Shown: positions 17,003 to 25,789, numbered from the stretch's first letter. The stretch is 64,000 nucleotides of DNA from Streptomyces fradiae (GCF_041270065.1 NZ_CP065958.1:7750001-7814000), one strand, 5' to 3'. Made by a program: numbers and translations. Notes: a model not told the origin generated them from the letters alone.

Positions 17003-17860
17003 TCAGGAAACGCCCGGGCCCGCGCTGAGCACCTCGTCCGTCACCGCGTCCACCAGGGCCGCCAGGGCCACGCCGAGGGCCCGCACGCCGGGCCCGGCCG
17101 GACCGCCCGGCTCGGTCATGTAGCCGTCGCGGCGGATCTCCACCATCAGCGCCGAGACCCGCGGATCCCGCCCGTAGTGCGCGAGCGGCACGTACGTCCC
17201 GGCGAACGGACTGTCCGTGCCCATGCCGCCGAACCCGGCGAACGCCCGCCGCGCCGCCGACAGCAGCGCCGGCGGGGTGTGGAAGGCGTCCGTGCCGAGG
17301 CACACCGGCGGCCGGGGCCCGTCCCCGTGCAGTTCGTACGGGAGCGCGGCCGTCGGGTACGAGTGCACGTCCACGATCACCGCGCGGCCGGTCGCCGCGA
17401 GCCGCGCGTCCACGGCCCGGGTCACGGCGTCCGCGTACGGCTCGAAGTACCGCCCGAGCAGCGGCGCCGGGTCGAAGCCGGCCGGGCGCAGCTCGGCGCG
17501 GTGCGTGGTGCGCGTGTACACCGCGCCCATCCCGGCGGCCAGCATCTCCTCGCGCTCGTCGGGGAACCGCTCGGGGTCGACGACGAGCCGCGACAGCCGG
17601 TTGACGAACCGCCAGGGCGCCGTGCCCGCCGACGCGGCGGCCACGGCCGCGATCTCCTCGGTGTGGGAGTCCGTGATGTGGTCGAGCTCGCGCTCCAACT
17701 CGGCGTCCCCGAGCACGATCCCGGCCCGCACCTCCGGCGGCACCACGCGCGAGGAGTGCGGCACGTGCAGCAGCACCGGGGAGTCCGGCGCGCCGGCGAG
17801 CAGCACATGGGCCGGGCCCTCGGGGCCCTCGGGGCCTTCGGGAGTGGTGTCGGCGGTCAT
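17003..17860 (-). CDS. N-formylglutamate amidohydrolase
   Basis: This 285-aa protein belongs to the N-formylglutamate amidohydrolase family (HutG-like), zinc enzymes that hydrolyse N-formyl-L-glutamate to formate and glutamate late in histidine breakdown. Family features include PVLLHVPHSS near the N-terminus with its metal-binding His, LDHITDSHTEEIA, FVNRLSRLVVDPERF and a later VIVDVHSYP with D and H. No hut genes are nearby. It is 72 bp downstream of an aldo-keto reductase on the same strand, so the two may be cotranscribed. ATG 17860 begins a Pro/Glu-rich leader before the domain. Confidence 0.85.
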   Translation of the reverse strand: MTADTTPEGPEGPEGPAHVLLAGAPDSPVLLHVPHSSRVVPPEVRAGIVLGDAELERELDHITDSHTEEIAAVAAASAGTAPWRFVNRLSRLVVDPERFPDEREEMLAAGMGAVYTRTTHRAELRPAGFDPAPLLGRYFEPYADAVTRAVDARLAATGRAVIVDVHSYPTAALPYELHGDGPRPPVCLGTDAFHTPPALLSAARRAFAGFGGMGTDSPFAGTYVPLAHYGRDPRVSALMVEIRRDGYMTEPGGPAGPGVRALGVALAALVDAVTDEVLSAGPGVS

Positions 17861-17931
17861 CGGGACGGACTCCTCGGTGGTGGGTCGTGGGTCGTAGGTC
17901 GTGTGCGTGGCAGGGGCCGAACCCGCGGGCC

Positions 17932-18999
17932 CTACGGCAGCGCGGCGCCGCGGGCCGTGATCCACAGCCGGTACCACTCGTCGTGGTCCAGGCCGGGTTC
18001 GGCGAGGGCGGCGTCGCGGCAGGCGCGGATCCGGCCGGGGCTGGTGGTGCCGATCACCGGGACGATCCGGGCCGGGTGGCGCCGCAGCCACCACAGCACG
18101 ATCGTCTCGGGTGTGGTGTCCTTGGCCGCGGCGAGCTCGGCGACGAGCTTGGCGGTGGCGTGCTCCTCCGGCGTCTCCTGACGCCCCGTGAAACGGCCCT
18201 GCGCCAGCGGTGCCCACGCCTGCAGCGCGATCCCGTGGCGCAGACAGTGCTCGACCGTGCCGGCCGGGAAGCCGACGCCGGCCGCGGCGGGCGTGTTCAC
18301 GAGCACGCCGTCCTCCAGCCAGTCGCGCCGCAGCAGGCTCATCTCCAGCTGGTTCGCCACCAGCCGGAGGCCCGAGCCGAGCCCGTCCAGGGCGTCCTGG
18401 ATCCGGGCGATCTGCGCCGCGTTCATGTTGGAGACGCCGAACCGGCGCACCAGGCCCTGCCGGTGCAGTGACTCCAGGGCCGCGGCGATCTCGGCGGGCT
18501 CGGCGAGCGGGTCGGGCCGGTGGAGCAGGAGCAGGTCGAGGGCGTCGGTGCGCAGCCGGGCCAGGGACTCCTCGACCCGGCGGACGATGCTCGGCCCGCG
18601 CAGGTCGTACAGGCCGGGCCGGTCGCCGTCCGCGAGCCGGATGCCGCACTTGGACTGGAGCGTGATCCGCTCGCGCAGCCCCGGCGTACGGGCGAGCACC
18701 TCGCCGAACACCGCCTCCGCCTTGCCGCGGCGGTAGATGTCGGCGTGGTCGAAGGCGGTGATCCCGCTCTCCAGGGCCGCCCGGATCACGGCCTCGGCCG
18801 CGTCCACGTCGGCGGGGGAGTACCCCTCGCCGTCCCAGTCGCCGCCCAGGCCCATGCAGCCGAGCAGCACCCGGCCGCCGTCCGTGTCCCTGGCCACGTC
18901 CACGTCCTTGGCCACGTCCGCATCCTTGGCCACATCCGCGTCCTTGGCCACGTCCACGTCCTGGGCTCCCCGGTGGTCGTTCGTCTCGGTCGAGGTCAC
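17932..18999 (-). CDS. aldo-keto reductase with an N-terminal hexapeptide repeat
   Basis: This 355-aa AKR-fold NADPH oxidoreductase has AFDHADIYRRG (Asp and Tyr of the catalytic tetrad), Lys in TLQSKCGIR, His in LLLHRPDPL, and the coenzyme site VIGTTSPGRI. It is closest to the YdhF-like group. Ahead of the barrel sits a run of four hexapeptides (DVDVAK, DADVAK, DADVAK, DVDVAR) encoded by 18-bp DNA repeats and absent from normal family members. GTG 18999 is preferred because GGAGGGTGAGG lies 2-12 nt upstream. The gene starts 4 bp after the stop of the HIRAN-nuclease gene, so the two are likely coupled. Confidence 0.85.
   Translation of the reverse strand: MTSTETNDHRGAQDVDVAKDADVAKDADVAKDVDVARDTDGGRVLLGCMGLGGDWDGEGYSPADVDAAEAVIRAALESGITAFDHADIYRRGKAEAVFGEVLARTPGLRERITLQSKCGIRLADGDRPGLYDLRGPSIVRRVEESLARLRTDALDLLLLHRPDPLAEPAEIAAALESLHRQGLVRRFGVSNMNAAQIARIQDALDGLGSGLRLVANQLEMSLLRRDWLEDGVLVNTPAAAGVGFPAGTVEHCLRHGIALQAWAPLAQGRFTGRQETPEEHATAKLVAELAAAKDTTPETIVLWWLRRHPARIVPVIGTTSPGRIRACRDAALAEPGLDHDEWYRLWITARGAALP
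18891..18962. repeat. four tandem 18-bp repeats inside the aldo-keto reductase gene
   Basis: The unit is TGGCCACGTCCACGTCCT with one to three changes per copy. The frame is kept, giving DVxVA(K/R) hexapeptides on the minus strand. Confidence 0.9.
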
Positions 19000-19003
19000 G
19001 CCC

Positions 19004-21157
19004 TCACCCTCCCACAGGCCGTCGGCCGGCCGGCCGACGGAATCCACTCGGAATCCACTCGGCGAAGATCTCCGGGAGCCGCTCCAGGTCCCGGTCGGTC
19101 ACGGTCACCAGCCGGATCCCGGACACCCGCGCCAACTCCGCCTTCCGCCGCGCCTTCTCGGCGTACGTCTCCTGCCCCAGCAGACCCAGCGCCTCGACGT
19201 ACGTGCCGTCCGCGAGCAGCCAGTCCGCGCGCAGGCCCGTCGTGTTCAGCTCCTCGTGCCGCGGGTAGTGCGGTTCGGGCTCGTGCGGCACCCGGTGGTG
19301 ATGGAAGAAGTCGTCGACGTGCCGCTCGAACAGCGACCGGCACAGATGCCCGTCGCTCGCCACACTCACCGTGCCCCGTCCCTGCCGCACCCCGCCGTCC
19401 AGCACGCCCGCCAGGCGGAGCCAGTCGCTCCAGCCGCGGGTCGGCCGCGCCGGGCGCGCGGTCGTGAGGCGCGCGAACGGCCGCGGCACCAGGAACCGGC
19501 ACAGCATCGCCTCGTCGGCGAGCCGCGGCTCGGTGACCGTGACCCGGCCCAGCTGGGCGAGCGACGGCGGCCCGGAGAACTCCAGCTCCGCCAGCCGGCG
19601 CACCGCGTGGATCACCGCGTCCGTCCACGGCCCGTCCGTGTCGTTGTCCCTGATCACCCCGCGCTGCGCCAGCCGGCAGCAGCCGAAGCAGTACGCGAGC
19701 CCCGTCGCCGTCTCCAGGGCCGGGGCGGCGCACAGCCGGCATGGCGCGGTACGGCGTGGCGCGGCGAGCGCCCCGAACATCGCGGTCAGTTCGCGCACGT
19801 AGTACGAGTTGTCGGCGCCGGCCGTCGCAGGTGGGCGCTCACCGGGGGACACCGTCCGCGCGTTCAGCCACGGCCGGTGCCGGGCCGGGACCAGCGCGAG
19901 GGCGCTCGCCGTCAGCCGGGCCGGGCTGCGCAGCGGCCCCGCCTGGGTGGCCGGGGACCCGGCGCGCCGGTTGTGCTCCCGGGTGTCGGCGTCGGGCGCC
20001 CGGCGGACCACGCTCCGGGGCTCCGCCCCGTGCCGGCGGACGAGCGCCGCCATCGGCTCGGCGTACGCGTCGGCGTACACGGTCAGCGTGCCCGAACCCG
20101 GGTCGTACGTGCCCGCCTCCGGCAGATCGCGGCGCGCGACTCCGTCCATGACCACCCGCAGCGACCACACCGGGCCGCCGGGTCCGCCGCTGCCGACGAC
20201 GACGGTCGCGTCCGGGAACCCGTCGGTGTCCGGCGCCTCGGGCGGGCGCACCCCGTGCCGGCGCAGCGCCGCCACCGCTTCGGGCCGTACCCGCTCGTCG
20301 AGCAGCGTCAGCGGCCCGTCCGGCAGATGGAACTCGCCCGCCGTGAGCCCCGCCCGGTCCACGACGAGCACCGACTCCCGCCCGTGCACGGTCCGGCTGA
20401 CCGCGCGCAGCCCGGCGAAGTCGTGCGGCAGCGCCCGATAACGGGCCCAGGCCGCGACCCGCCGCTCGGCCTCCGGGTCGTGGGGGAGCGGTGCGGGGGC
20501 GGGTCCCGGTGCGGCGTCGGCGGACTCGTGCTCGGGCTCGGGCCGGGCGTCCGGCAACCCGGCGGGGTCGAAGGCGTCGACCAGCGCGCGCAGCTCGTCC
20601 CGGTCGGGCAGGTTGAGCCGTACGGCCCCGATCCAGTGCCCCGCCGCGATCTGCTCGGCGAGCGTGAACGGCCGGTCCCGGCCCGGCGCCCCGTCCCCGT
20701 CCGGGTCGAACTCCTGCCGGTCCGCCGCCTCTTCCGGATCGACCGGCTCCAGCTCGATCCACCCGTGACAGCCGATCGGCACGGGCGAGGCCTCGGCAAG
20801 CCGGTGGATGTCCGCGCCCTGGAAGTGCAGAAAGCTGTCGTACGCGTACCCCAGGTGCCGCGCGTGCGCCGAACCGCCGTCCACCGGCAACGCGGTGATC
20901 GACACGGCGCGCGGGTTGTACGTGTTGTCGGGTCGCGGCACGAGCCCCACGACCACCGGCACGAGCCGCGTACACCGTGCCCCGCGCGGCGCCCGCTCCA
21001 CGGCGCCGGCTCCGCCGAGGCGCGACAGCACGAAGGCACGCAGCGCGGGAACGGAGTCGTCGAACACGGCGAACGAGACGGACACCTTGGCGTCGCCCGG
21101 CGGAACCACCACCAGGCCCAGATCCGGTCGGTGACTGATCGGCTCGCCCGTACGCAT
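19004..21157 (-). CDS. HIRAN-like / zinc-ribbon / PD-(D/E)XK-like nuclease fusion protein
   Basis: This 717-aa multidomain protein matches no family I know as a whole. Near residues 65-110 a HIRAN-like segment is seen (VPRPDNTYNPRAVSITALP, then HLGYAYDSFLHF), the domain that binds DNA ends in HLTF/Rad5-type helicases. A Cys pair cluster around residues 490-515 (CRLCAAPAL, YCFGCC) looks like a zinc ribbon. The last 100 residues read like a PD-(D/E)XK nuclease of the DUF559/Vsr-like type (SLFERHVDDFF, HEPEPHYP, LRADWLLADGTYVEALGL, YAEKARRKAELARV). The ends of three functional modules suggest DNA-end recognition and cleavage (inference). It is followed within 4 bp by the aldo-keto reductase. A CATAAT box lies 7 nt ahead of the ATG. 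Confidence 0.65.
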   Translation of the reverse strand: MRTGEPISHRPDLGLVVVPPGDAKVSVSFAVFDDSVPALRAFVLSRLGGAGAVERAPRGARCTRLVPVVVGLVPRPDNTYNPRAVSITALPVDGGSAHARHLGYAYDSFLHFQGADIHRLAEASPVPIGCHGWIELEPVDPEEAADRQEFDPDGDGAPGRDRPFTLAEQIAAGHWIGAVRLNLPDRDELRALVDAFDPAGLPDARPEPEHESADAAPGPAPAPLPHDPEAERRVAAWARYRALPHDFAGLRAVSRTVHGRESVLVVDRAGLTAGEFHLPDGPLTLLDERVRPEAVAALRRHGVRPPEAPDTDGFPDATVVVGSGGPGGPVWSLRVVMDGVARRDLPEAGTYDPGSGTLTVYADAYAEPMAALVRRHGAEPRSVVRRAPDADTREHNRRAGSPATQAGPLRSPARLTASALALVPARHRPWLNARTVSPGERPPATAGADNSYYVRELTAMFGALAAPRRTAPCRLCAAPALETATGLAYCFGCCRLAQRGVIRDNDTDGPWTDAVIHAVRRLAELEFSGPPSLAQLGRVTVTEPRLADEAMLCRFLVPRPFARLTTARPARPTRGWSDWLRLAGVLDGGVRQGRGTVSVASDGHLCRSLFERHVDDFFHHHRVPHEPEPHYPRHEELNTTGLRADWLLADGTYVEALGLLGQETYAEKARRKAELARVSGIRLVTVTDRDLERLPEIFAEWIPSGFRRPAGRRPVGG

Positions 21158-21267
21158 GTGCGGATTATGTCAGTGGCGCATGCCCCATCCGGAAGCCCTC
21201 CTCCGTTCTCCTCCGTCCTTCCGCGGATGCGCCCCGCCGCCGACCGGCGCCTGCTTGTCTGGGACCC

Positions 21268-22629
21268 ATGACGAGCCTCCGCCACCCCGAACTCTCCGGC
21301 CTGGGCCGCAACCCGGCCGCCCCCGAGGACCTGCTGGTCCGCCTGGCCGCGCACGACGCAGGACGGCACGGGCTGACGTCGCGCCGAGGACGGCTCCCGG
21401 ACGCCGTAGCCGAGGCGATGCTGAGGCACGGGGGAGCGGATGCCGCGACCCTGATGTACGGCGACCGCATCTCCCCGGCGACGCGCCGCCTGATCGCCGC
21501 CCACCCCGACCCTGCGGTCCGCGACGCGCACGCGAGTTTTGTCCGCGACATCGTGGCCGGCGGCAGTCAGATCGGCTTCGATCATCTGGAGGAGGCCTAC
21601 GGTCGGCCGCGGACGGAACTCATGGTCGACCCGGACCCCGCCGTGCGCGCGGTGGTCGCGCGCTGCTGGCACGATCGCCCCCTCGACGTACAGGAGCGCT
21701 TCCTCGCCGACCCCGCCCCGGAGGTCCGGGCCGCCGCGACCGAGCAGGCGAAGCCGGGCGTCCCGCCGGAATCCGTGGACCGGTTCCTTGCCGACCCTGC
21801 GGTGCGCGGCCACCTGGCGGGCCGCGTGCCGCTGACGTGGGAAGCCTTCACCACGCTCGTGGACAGCGGGGACGAGCGGCTCGTACGGACGGTGGCCGGG
21901 AACCCGTACCTGACCGCCGGCATGGTCACCGAGCTCCTCGACTCGACCGACCCGAGCGTACGGATCAGCCTCGCCCTCAGCCGCCATGTCGACCCCGCGA
22001 CGCGGGACCACCTGTTCGCGCTGGTCGCAGCGGAGAGTGCGGCGGGCAGTATTCCGGCGATGGTGGCGCTCTGCTGGAACATGGCGCAGCCCGACTGGCT
22101 GCGCGAAGTCCCGCTCGGGGAGCGCCTGACCTACCTGGACTGCCCCCACGCGAGGTTCCGGCGCGCCCTCGCCGCCTGCCCGGATCTGCCGGCCGAGGCG
22201 TGGCGACGCCTCGACGCCGACCCGGACGTCGGAGTCCGGCGGATCGCCGCCCGACGGCCCGACGCGCCGCCGGAGGTCCTGGAGGCGCTGCTCCGGGAGC
22301 ACGGCGAGGCGTATCACACCCGGCAGCTGATCGTCGACCATCCCCGTTTCCCACGGCACCGGCTGCGCACCCTGGTGGACGCGCCGGGCGCGGGGGCGCG
22401 GTTCGTCGTGCTGCGGGACCCCGAGCTGCCGCTCGACCACCTCCGCCGGCTCGCCGCCGACCCCGAGGCCTTCGTACGCGCCGAGGCGGCCCGGCACCCA
22501 CGTCTCCCGGAGGGCCTGCTCGACGTGCTTTTGGCAGACCAAGACCCCAAGGTGGTCGAGGCGGCGGCTGCCCATCCCGGGCTCGGGCGGGCGCGGATGG
22601 AGGGGATGCTGATGGACGTAGGGCTGTGA
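21268..22629 (+). CDS. leucine-rich-repeat-variant / HEAT-like repeat protein
   Basis: This 453-aa soluble protein is built of about fifteen degenerate helical repeats with the pattern L-x-x-D-P-x-x-x-V-R-x-x-x-A-x-x-P (for example LAADPEAFVRAEAARHPRLPE and LLADQDPKVVEAAAAHPGL). This is the LRV or HEAT-like solenoid signature, a protein-binding scaffold. No catalytic motif is seen. It is transcribed divergently from the HIRAN-nuclease gene, 110 bp apart, so the two share a control region; a functional link is possible but unproven. Start ATG 21268. Confidence 0.8.
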   Translation: MTSLRHPELSGLGRNPAAPEDLLVRLAAHDAGRHGLTSRRGRLPDAVAEAMLRHGGADAATLMYGDRISPATRRLIAAHPDPAVRDAHASFVRDIVAGGSQIGFDHLEEAYGRPRTELMVDPDPAVRAVVARCWHDRPLDVQERFLADPAPEVRAAATEQAKPGVPPESVDRFLADPAVRGHLAGRVPLTWEAFTTLVDSGDERLVRTVAGNPYLTAGMVTELLDSTDPSVRISLALSRHVDPATRDHLFALVAAESAAGSIPAMVALCWNMAQPDWLREVPLGERLTYLDCPHARFRRALAACPDLPAEAWRRLDADPDVGVRRIAARRPDAPPEVLEALLREHGEAYHTRQLIVDHPRFPRHRLRTLVDAPGAGARFVVLRDPELPLDHLRRLAADPEAFVRAEAARHPRLPEGLLDVLLADQDPKVVEAAAAHPGLGRARMEGMLMDVGL

Positions 22630-22845
22630 CCTGCGACGCATCTGTCTCGGTCCGTGGGATCCGGCTCGTCGGCGCTTCAACGTTTTGTATACCATCGGGG
22701 TGGTCGTGTCGCCCGTATCGGGGCGATGCGGGCGTGGGCGCAAGGGCGGGCCGACTGTCGACCACAGCGTCTCGTACGCCTGCCCGCCGATCCCTGCCCT
22801 CCCCGCCGGCTCGAGGCCGCCTGCCCGGAAACCACACACGTCACC

Positions 22846-23406
22846 ATGAGCACCGACACTGCCGCACCCACGACCGAGACCGACTCCGAGAGCGGGACCG
22901 ACTCCCGGCCCAGGCCCCGGATCGTCGCCCGGGCCCCGGCCCGCCCGGCGCCGGCGGCGGCGTTCCACAGCATCGGCGCCGTGACAGTCGTCCTGCTCGG
23001 GCTCGTCGCGATCGGCGCGGTCATCCACGAGCCGGTGCTGATACCGCCGCTCGCCGCGAGCGCCGCGCTCGTGCACAGCGCTCCCACGCTCCCGCTCTCG
23101 CAGCCGCGCAGCGTCGTCCTCGGCCATCTGCTCGCCGCCGGGGTGGGCTACGCGATCCTGGCCCTGGCCGGACCGACCGCCTGGGCCGCCGCGATCGCGA
23201 CCGGCGTGACCCTGGCCCTCACCTTCCTCGCCCGCACCCCGCACGCGCCCGCCTGCGCGACCGCCGTCGTGATCGTCCTTCAGGAGCCCGCGCCGGTCCG
23301 TTTCGTGCCGCTGCTGTTGGGTGCGTCGATCGTGCTCGTCCTCATGGAGTTCGCCGTCTCCCGGCTGCGCCGCGGCGCGCCGAGGTACCCGGCCTACTGG
23401 TGGTGA
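22846..23406 (+). CDS. HPP-family integral membrane protein
   Basis: This 186-aa protein has four predicted membrane segments after a Thr/Glu-rich N-terminus: AVTVVLLGLVAIGAVIH, LIPPLAASAALVH, GHLLAAGVGYAILALAG and a last helix in LLLGASIVLVLMEFAV. The PLSQPRSVVLGHLLAAGVG and HAPACATAVVIVL segments fit the HPP family (the name motif His-Pro-Pro is not conserved here). Plant and cyanobacterial members move nitrite; actinobacterial ones are uncharacterised. ATG 22846 is chosen because upstream codons lack membrane-protein character. Its last 13 bp overlap the convergent GH16 gene. A TATACC box at about 22688 may be its -10. Confidence 0.75.
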   Translation: MSTDTAAPTTETDSESGTDSRPRPRIVARAPARPAPAAAFHSIGAVTVVLLGLVAIGAVIHEPVLIPPLAASAALVHSAPTLPLSQPRSVVLGHLLAAGVGYAILALAGPTAWAAAIATGVTLALTFLARTPHAPACATAVVIVLQEPAPVRFVPLLLGASIVLVLMEFAVSRLRRGAPRYPAYWW

Positions 23407-24083
23407 CCGGCGCCGCCCGGCCGGAACACCCGCAGGCCGCTCACCTCGTACGACATCTCGTCGACGTCCGGGTCGGGCGCCGGGTGGTAGCGGCCCGCGC
23501 ACACCGACAGATTGACGATCAGACCGGCGTGCCAGGACCGCCCGACGCCCCGCCGGTCCGCGAAGACCTCCTCGTCGTCGACCCACCACACCACCGACCG
23601 GGCGCCGAACTCGGTGCGCAGCCGGATCGTTCCGCCCGGCCGCACCGCCGGCGAGCGGTGGTAGAGGTGGGTGCCGCGGACATGGTTGGACAGTTCGAGG
23701 AGATCCGGGTTGTCCGGGTGGTACTCGAAGACGTCGACCTCCTGGCCGCCGTCCCGCCAGGTCCAGATCGCCGGCCAGGCGCCCATCTCCTCCGGCAGCC
23801 GCACCCGCGCCTCCAGGACGTCGCCCGTCCGCACCTCGAAGCCCTCCCGGCTGCCCTCGGTGGTCAGCAGCCCCGCGTCCCACAGCCCGTCCCGCCGGCG
23901 GCTCGCCCGGAAGACCCCGGACCGGCTGTACGCGGGGTCCTCGACCAGGTGGTCCAGCTTGTTGTCCCGGGGGTTGACGGGTCCGCCGTCGGGATAGGCC
24001 CACGAACGGCCCGCCACCCACTGGTCCGGTGCGGAGAAGTCGGCGATGAAGACCGGCTCGTCGGCCGGTTGGCGGCTCGGCAT
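23394..24083 (-). CDS. GH16-family beta-glucanase-like protein without signal peptide
   Basis: This 229-aa beta-jelly-roll protein of glycoside hydrolase family 16 has the catalytic E-x-D-x-x-E signature QEVDVFEYHPDNP, preceded by GAWPAIWTWRDGG, both typical. Family members cut beta-1,3(-1,4)-glucans, agars or carrageenans. Most are secreted, but this one starts MPSRQPADEPVFIADF directly at the domain with no signal peptide or lipobox, so the product should stay in the cytosol unless translation starts elsewhere. ATG 24083 has a good GAGGAG site. The upstream 200 bp shows no convincing promoter. Confidence 0.82.
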   Translation of the reverse strand: MPSRQPADEPVFIADFSAPDQWVAGRSWAYPDGGPVNPRDNKLDHLVEDPAYSRSGVFRASRRRDGLWDAGLLTTEGSREGFEVRTGDVLEARVRLPEEMGAWPAIWTWRDGGQEVDVFEYHPDNPDLLELSNHVRGTHLYHRSPAVRPGGTIRLRTEFGARSVVWWVDDEEVFADRRGVGRSWHAGLIVNLSVCAGRYHPAPDPDVDEMSYEVSGLRVFRPGGAGHHQ

Positions 24084-24290
24084 GGTCGCTCCTCGTGTCG
24101 GCGGCCGTGGTTCCGGCCGCGGGCTCGGGTGTGTGCTGCCCGAGGAGGCCGCAGAAATGCGGAACCCCCGCCTCCGTGGCGTGAACTCGCCATCCGCGCG
24201 GCCTCCCGCCCGGACCGACCGGCACCACCAGGAGCTGAACCGGCAGCTCACCGTGCAGGACTCAGGAGTGAGTACCAGGAGCCGATCGGA

Positions 24291-25016
24291 TCAATCCGTG
24301 ACGGGCAGGCACTCGGCGAGCAGGGCGACCACGTCACGCCAGGCTCGCTCCGCGTGCCGTGGGTGGTGGCCGACGCCGGGGACCGTGGGGTGGTCGACCG
24401 GCGGATGGTGGAAGGCGTGAAGGGCTCCTCCGTAGACCACGAGGCGCCAGTCGACGCCCGCGGCCTGCATCTCCGCGGCGAACGCCTCCCGTTGCGCGGG
24501 CGGCATGATCGGGTCTTCCGACCCGACCCCGGCCCACACCGGGCAGCGAATGCGTGCCGCCTCGCCCGGTCGGCCCGTGGTCAGCGCGTTGACCGTCCCG
24601 ATCGCGCGCAGGTCGACGCCATCGCGACCGAGTTCCAGTGCGACCGCGCCCCCGGTGCCGTAGCCGACGGCGGCGGTCCGGCCGGGGTCGGCCCGTGGTT
24701 CGGCACGCAATACGTCGAGCGCGGCGTGACCGATGCCTCGCATGCGGTCGGGATCGGCGAGCAGCGGCATGCACCGGGCCAACATCTCCTCGGGGTCACC
24801 CAAATAGCGTCCGCCGTGCAGGTCGAATGCCAGCGCCACGTACCCCAGCCCGGCCAGAGCCTCGGCCCGCCGGCGCTCGACATCGCTGAGCCCCATCCCC
24901 TCGGGTCCGATCAGGACCGCGGGCCGGCGCCCGGTACCGGCCGGGAGCGCGAGGTGTCCGATCATCGTCAGGTCGTCGGCCGGGTACTCGACCGTACGGG
25001 TTGTGACCGTCGTCAT
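24291..25016 (-). CDS. dienelactone-hydrolase-like protein lacking the nucleophile
   Basis: This 241-aa alpha/beta-hydrolase-fold protein of the dienelactone hydrolase family is complete: the Asp (VGSEDPIMPP) and His (GGALHAFHHPP) of the triad are present, and the oxyanion region PAVLIGPEGMGLSD is normal. The nucleophile elbow, GYCFGG in active members, reads GYGTGG here, so Cys is replaced by Gly. It may be inactive, or use the adjacent Thr, or be a binding protein. Start ATG 25016. An ACGGT-AATG-ACCGT inverted repeat lies 8 bp upstream, where a repressor would overlap a leaderless promoter (TACCGT box). Confidence 0.85.
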   Translation of the reverse strand: MTTVTTRTVEYPADDLTMIGHLALPAGTGRRPAVLIGPEGMGLSDVERRRAEALAGLGYVALAFDLHGGRYLGDPEEMLARCMPLLADPDRMRGIGHAALDVLRAEPRADPGRTAAVGYGTGGAVALELGRDGVDLRAIGTVNALTTGRPGEAARIRCPVWAGVGSEDPIMPPAQREAFAAEMQAAGVDWRLVVYGGALHAFHHPPVDHPTVPGVGHHPRHAERAWRDVVALLAECLPVTD

Positions 25017-25315
25017 GCGACTGGACGGTAATGACCGTTGCGCCCGCTCGGGGTGGTGTTCACCGATGGCAGACAGCCGTCTGTCCCGACTGCGTCCGCC
25101 GCGGCGGCGTCCACGGCGAGCACGAGCAGCACCTCGCCCTCCGCCCGTACGGGAGAGCGTGCCGCCGTATTGGCCGCCGCAGCGTCTGGCCGCCGTCCGC
25201 CAGACCTGCTCCGGCTTCCCCCGCCCGGCGGGGCATGAGGTGTGGGAACGGAAAGGCGGGGCAGGAGCGACGCATCCGCCGACGGAGACGAGGGAAGAGA
25301 GGAGCGGGAAGGGCC
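25017..25315. other. divergent control region, DLH gene / anti-sigma operon
   Basis: It holds the small inverted repeat ACGGT-AATG-ACCGT (25025-25038) next to the hydrolase start and a purine-rich leader with AGGAGCGGGAAGGG before the ATPase gene. No clear SigB/SigF-type promoter was seen by eye. Long open frames here lack coding character. Confidence 0.45.
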
Positions 25316-25741
25316 ATGACCGAGCACGCCGCCGAGGCCGGGTGGTGGTACGACGGGGGCGTCGGTACGGTCACCGTGGCGCGGGACGCCACCGCTCGCT
25401 TCCTGCGCGGGAGTGCCGGCACCGACCCGGACGTGGACACCGACACGGCGCTGCTCGTCGTCAGCGAACTGGTCACCAACGCCGTCAAGCACGCCCCCGG
25501 CCCGCTCCGCCTCGAACTCGCACGGAGCGACGCCACGCTGGTGATATCGGTGCTCGACGGATCCACCGCCGGACCGGTGCTCCGGCCGCCCGACCCCGAG
25601 CGGGTCGGCGGCCACGGCATGGAGATCGTGACCGCGCTGTGCCGGTACGTGGTGACCGAGCCCGCGCCGTGCGGCAAGCGGGTCACCGCCGTTCTCGTCG
25701 CGCCCGAACTCGCCATGCGTGCCCCCGCGCAGCGGGGGTAG
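25316..25741 (+). CDS. anti-sigma-factor-like ATP-binding protein (HATPase_c, RsbW type)
   Basis: This 141-aa GHKL-fold protein has the N box in LLVVSELVTNAVKHAPGPLRLEL and the G1-like segment RVGGHGMEIVTALC. Proteins of this size in Streptomyces are RsbW/SpoIIAB-like anti-sigma kinases that hold SigB/F-type sigma factors and phosphorylate an anti-anti-sigma factor. The gene lies 48 bp upstream of a SigF-family sigma factor on the same strand, the expected partner. No anti-anti-sigma gene is present, so the partner switch is completed from elsewhere or absent. Start ATG 25316 has AGGAGCGGGAAGGG upstream. Confidence 0.88.
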   Translation: MTEHAAEAGWWYDGGVGTVTVARDATARFLRGSAGTDPDVDTDTALLVVSELVTNAVKHAPGPLRLELARSDATLVISVLDGSTAGPVLRPPDPERVGGHGMEIVTALCRYVVTEPAPCGKRVTAVLVAPELAMRAPAQRG

Positions 25742-25789
25742 GCGAAGCGCCACAGACGAACGATCCGCGAGAAACAGGAGGTTGTCCCC

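Noticed and set aside
21167..21190. Second DNA-damage promoter (TGTCAGTG) between the HIRAN and LRV genes
   Set aside because: The -35-like part matches, but the required TAnnnT is absent at the right distance and the orientation does not suit the nuclease gene.
20308..25031. Two open frames of about 1,300 codons, one on each strand
   Set aside because: They run across several recognisable genes on both strands and have no recognisable domain. They are GC shadow frames.
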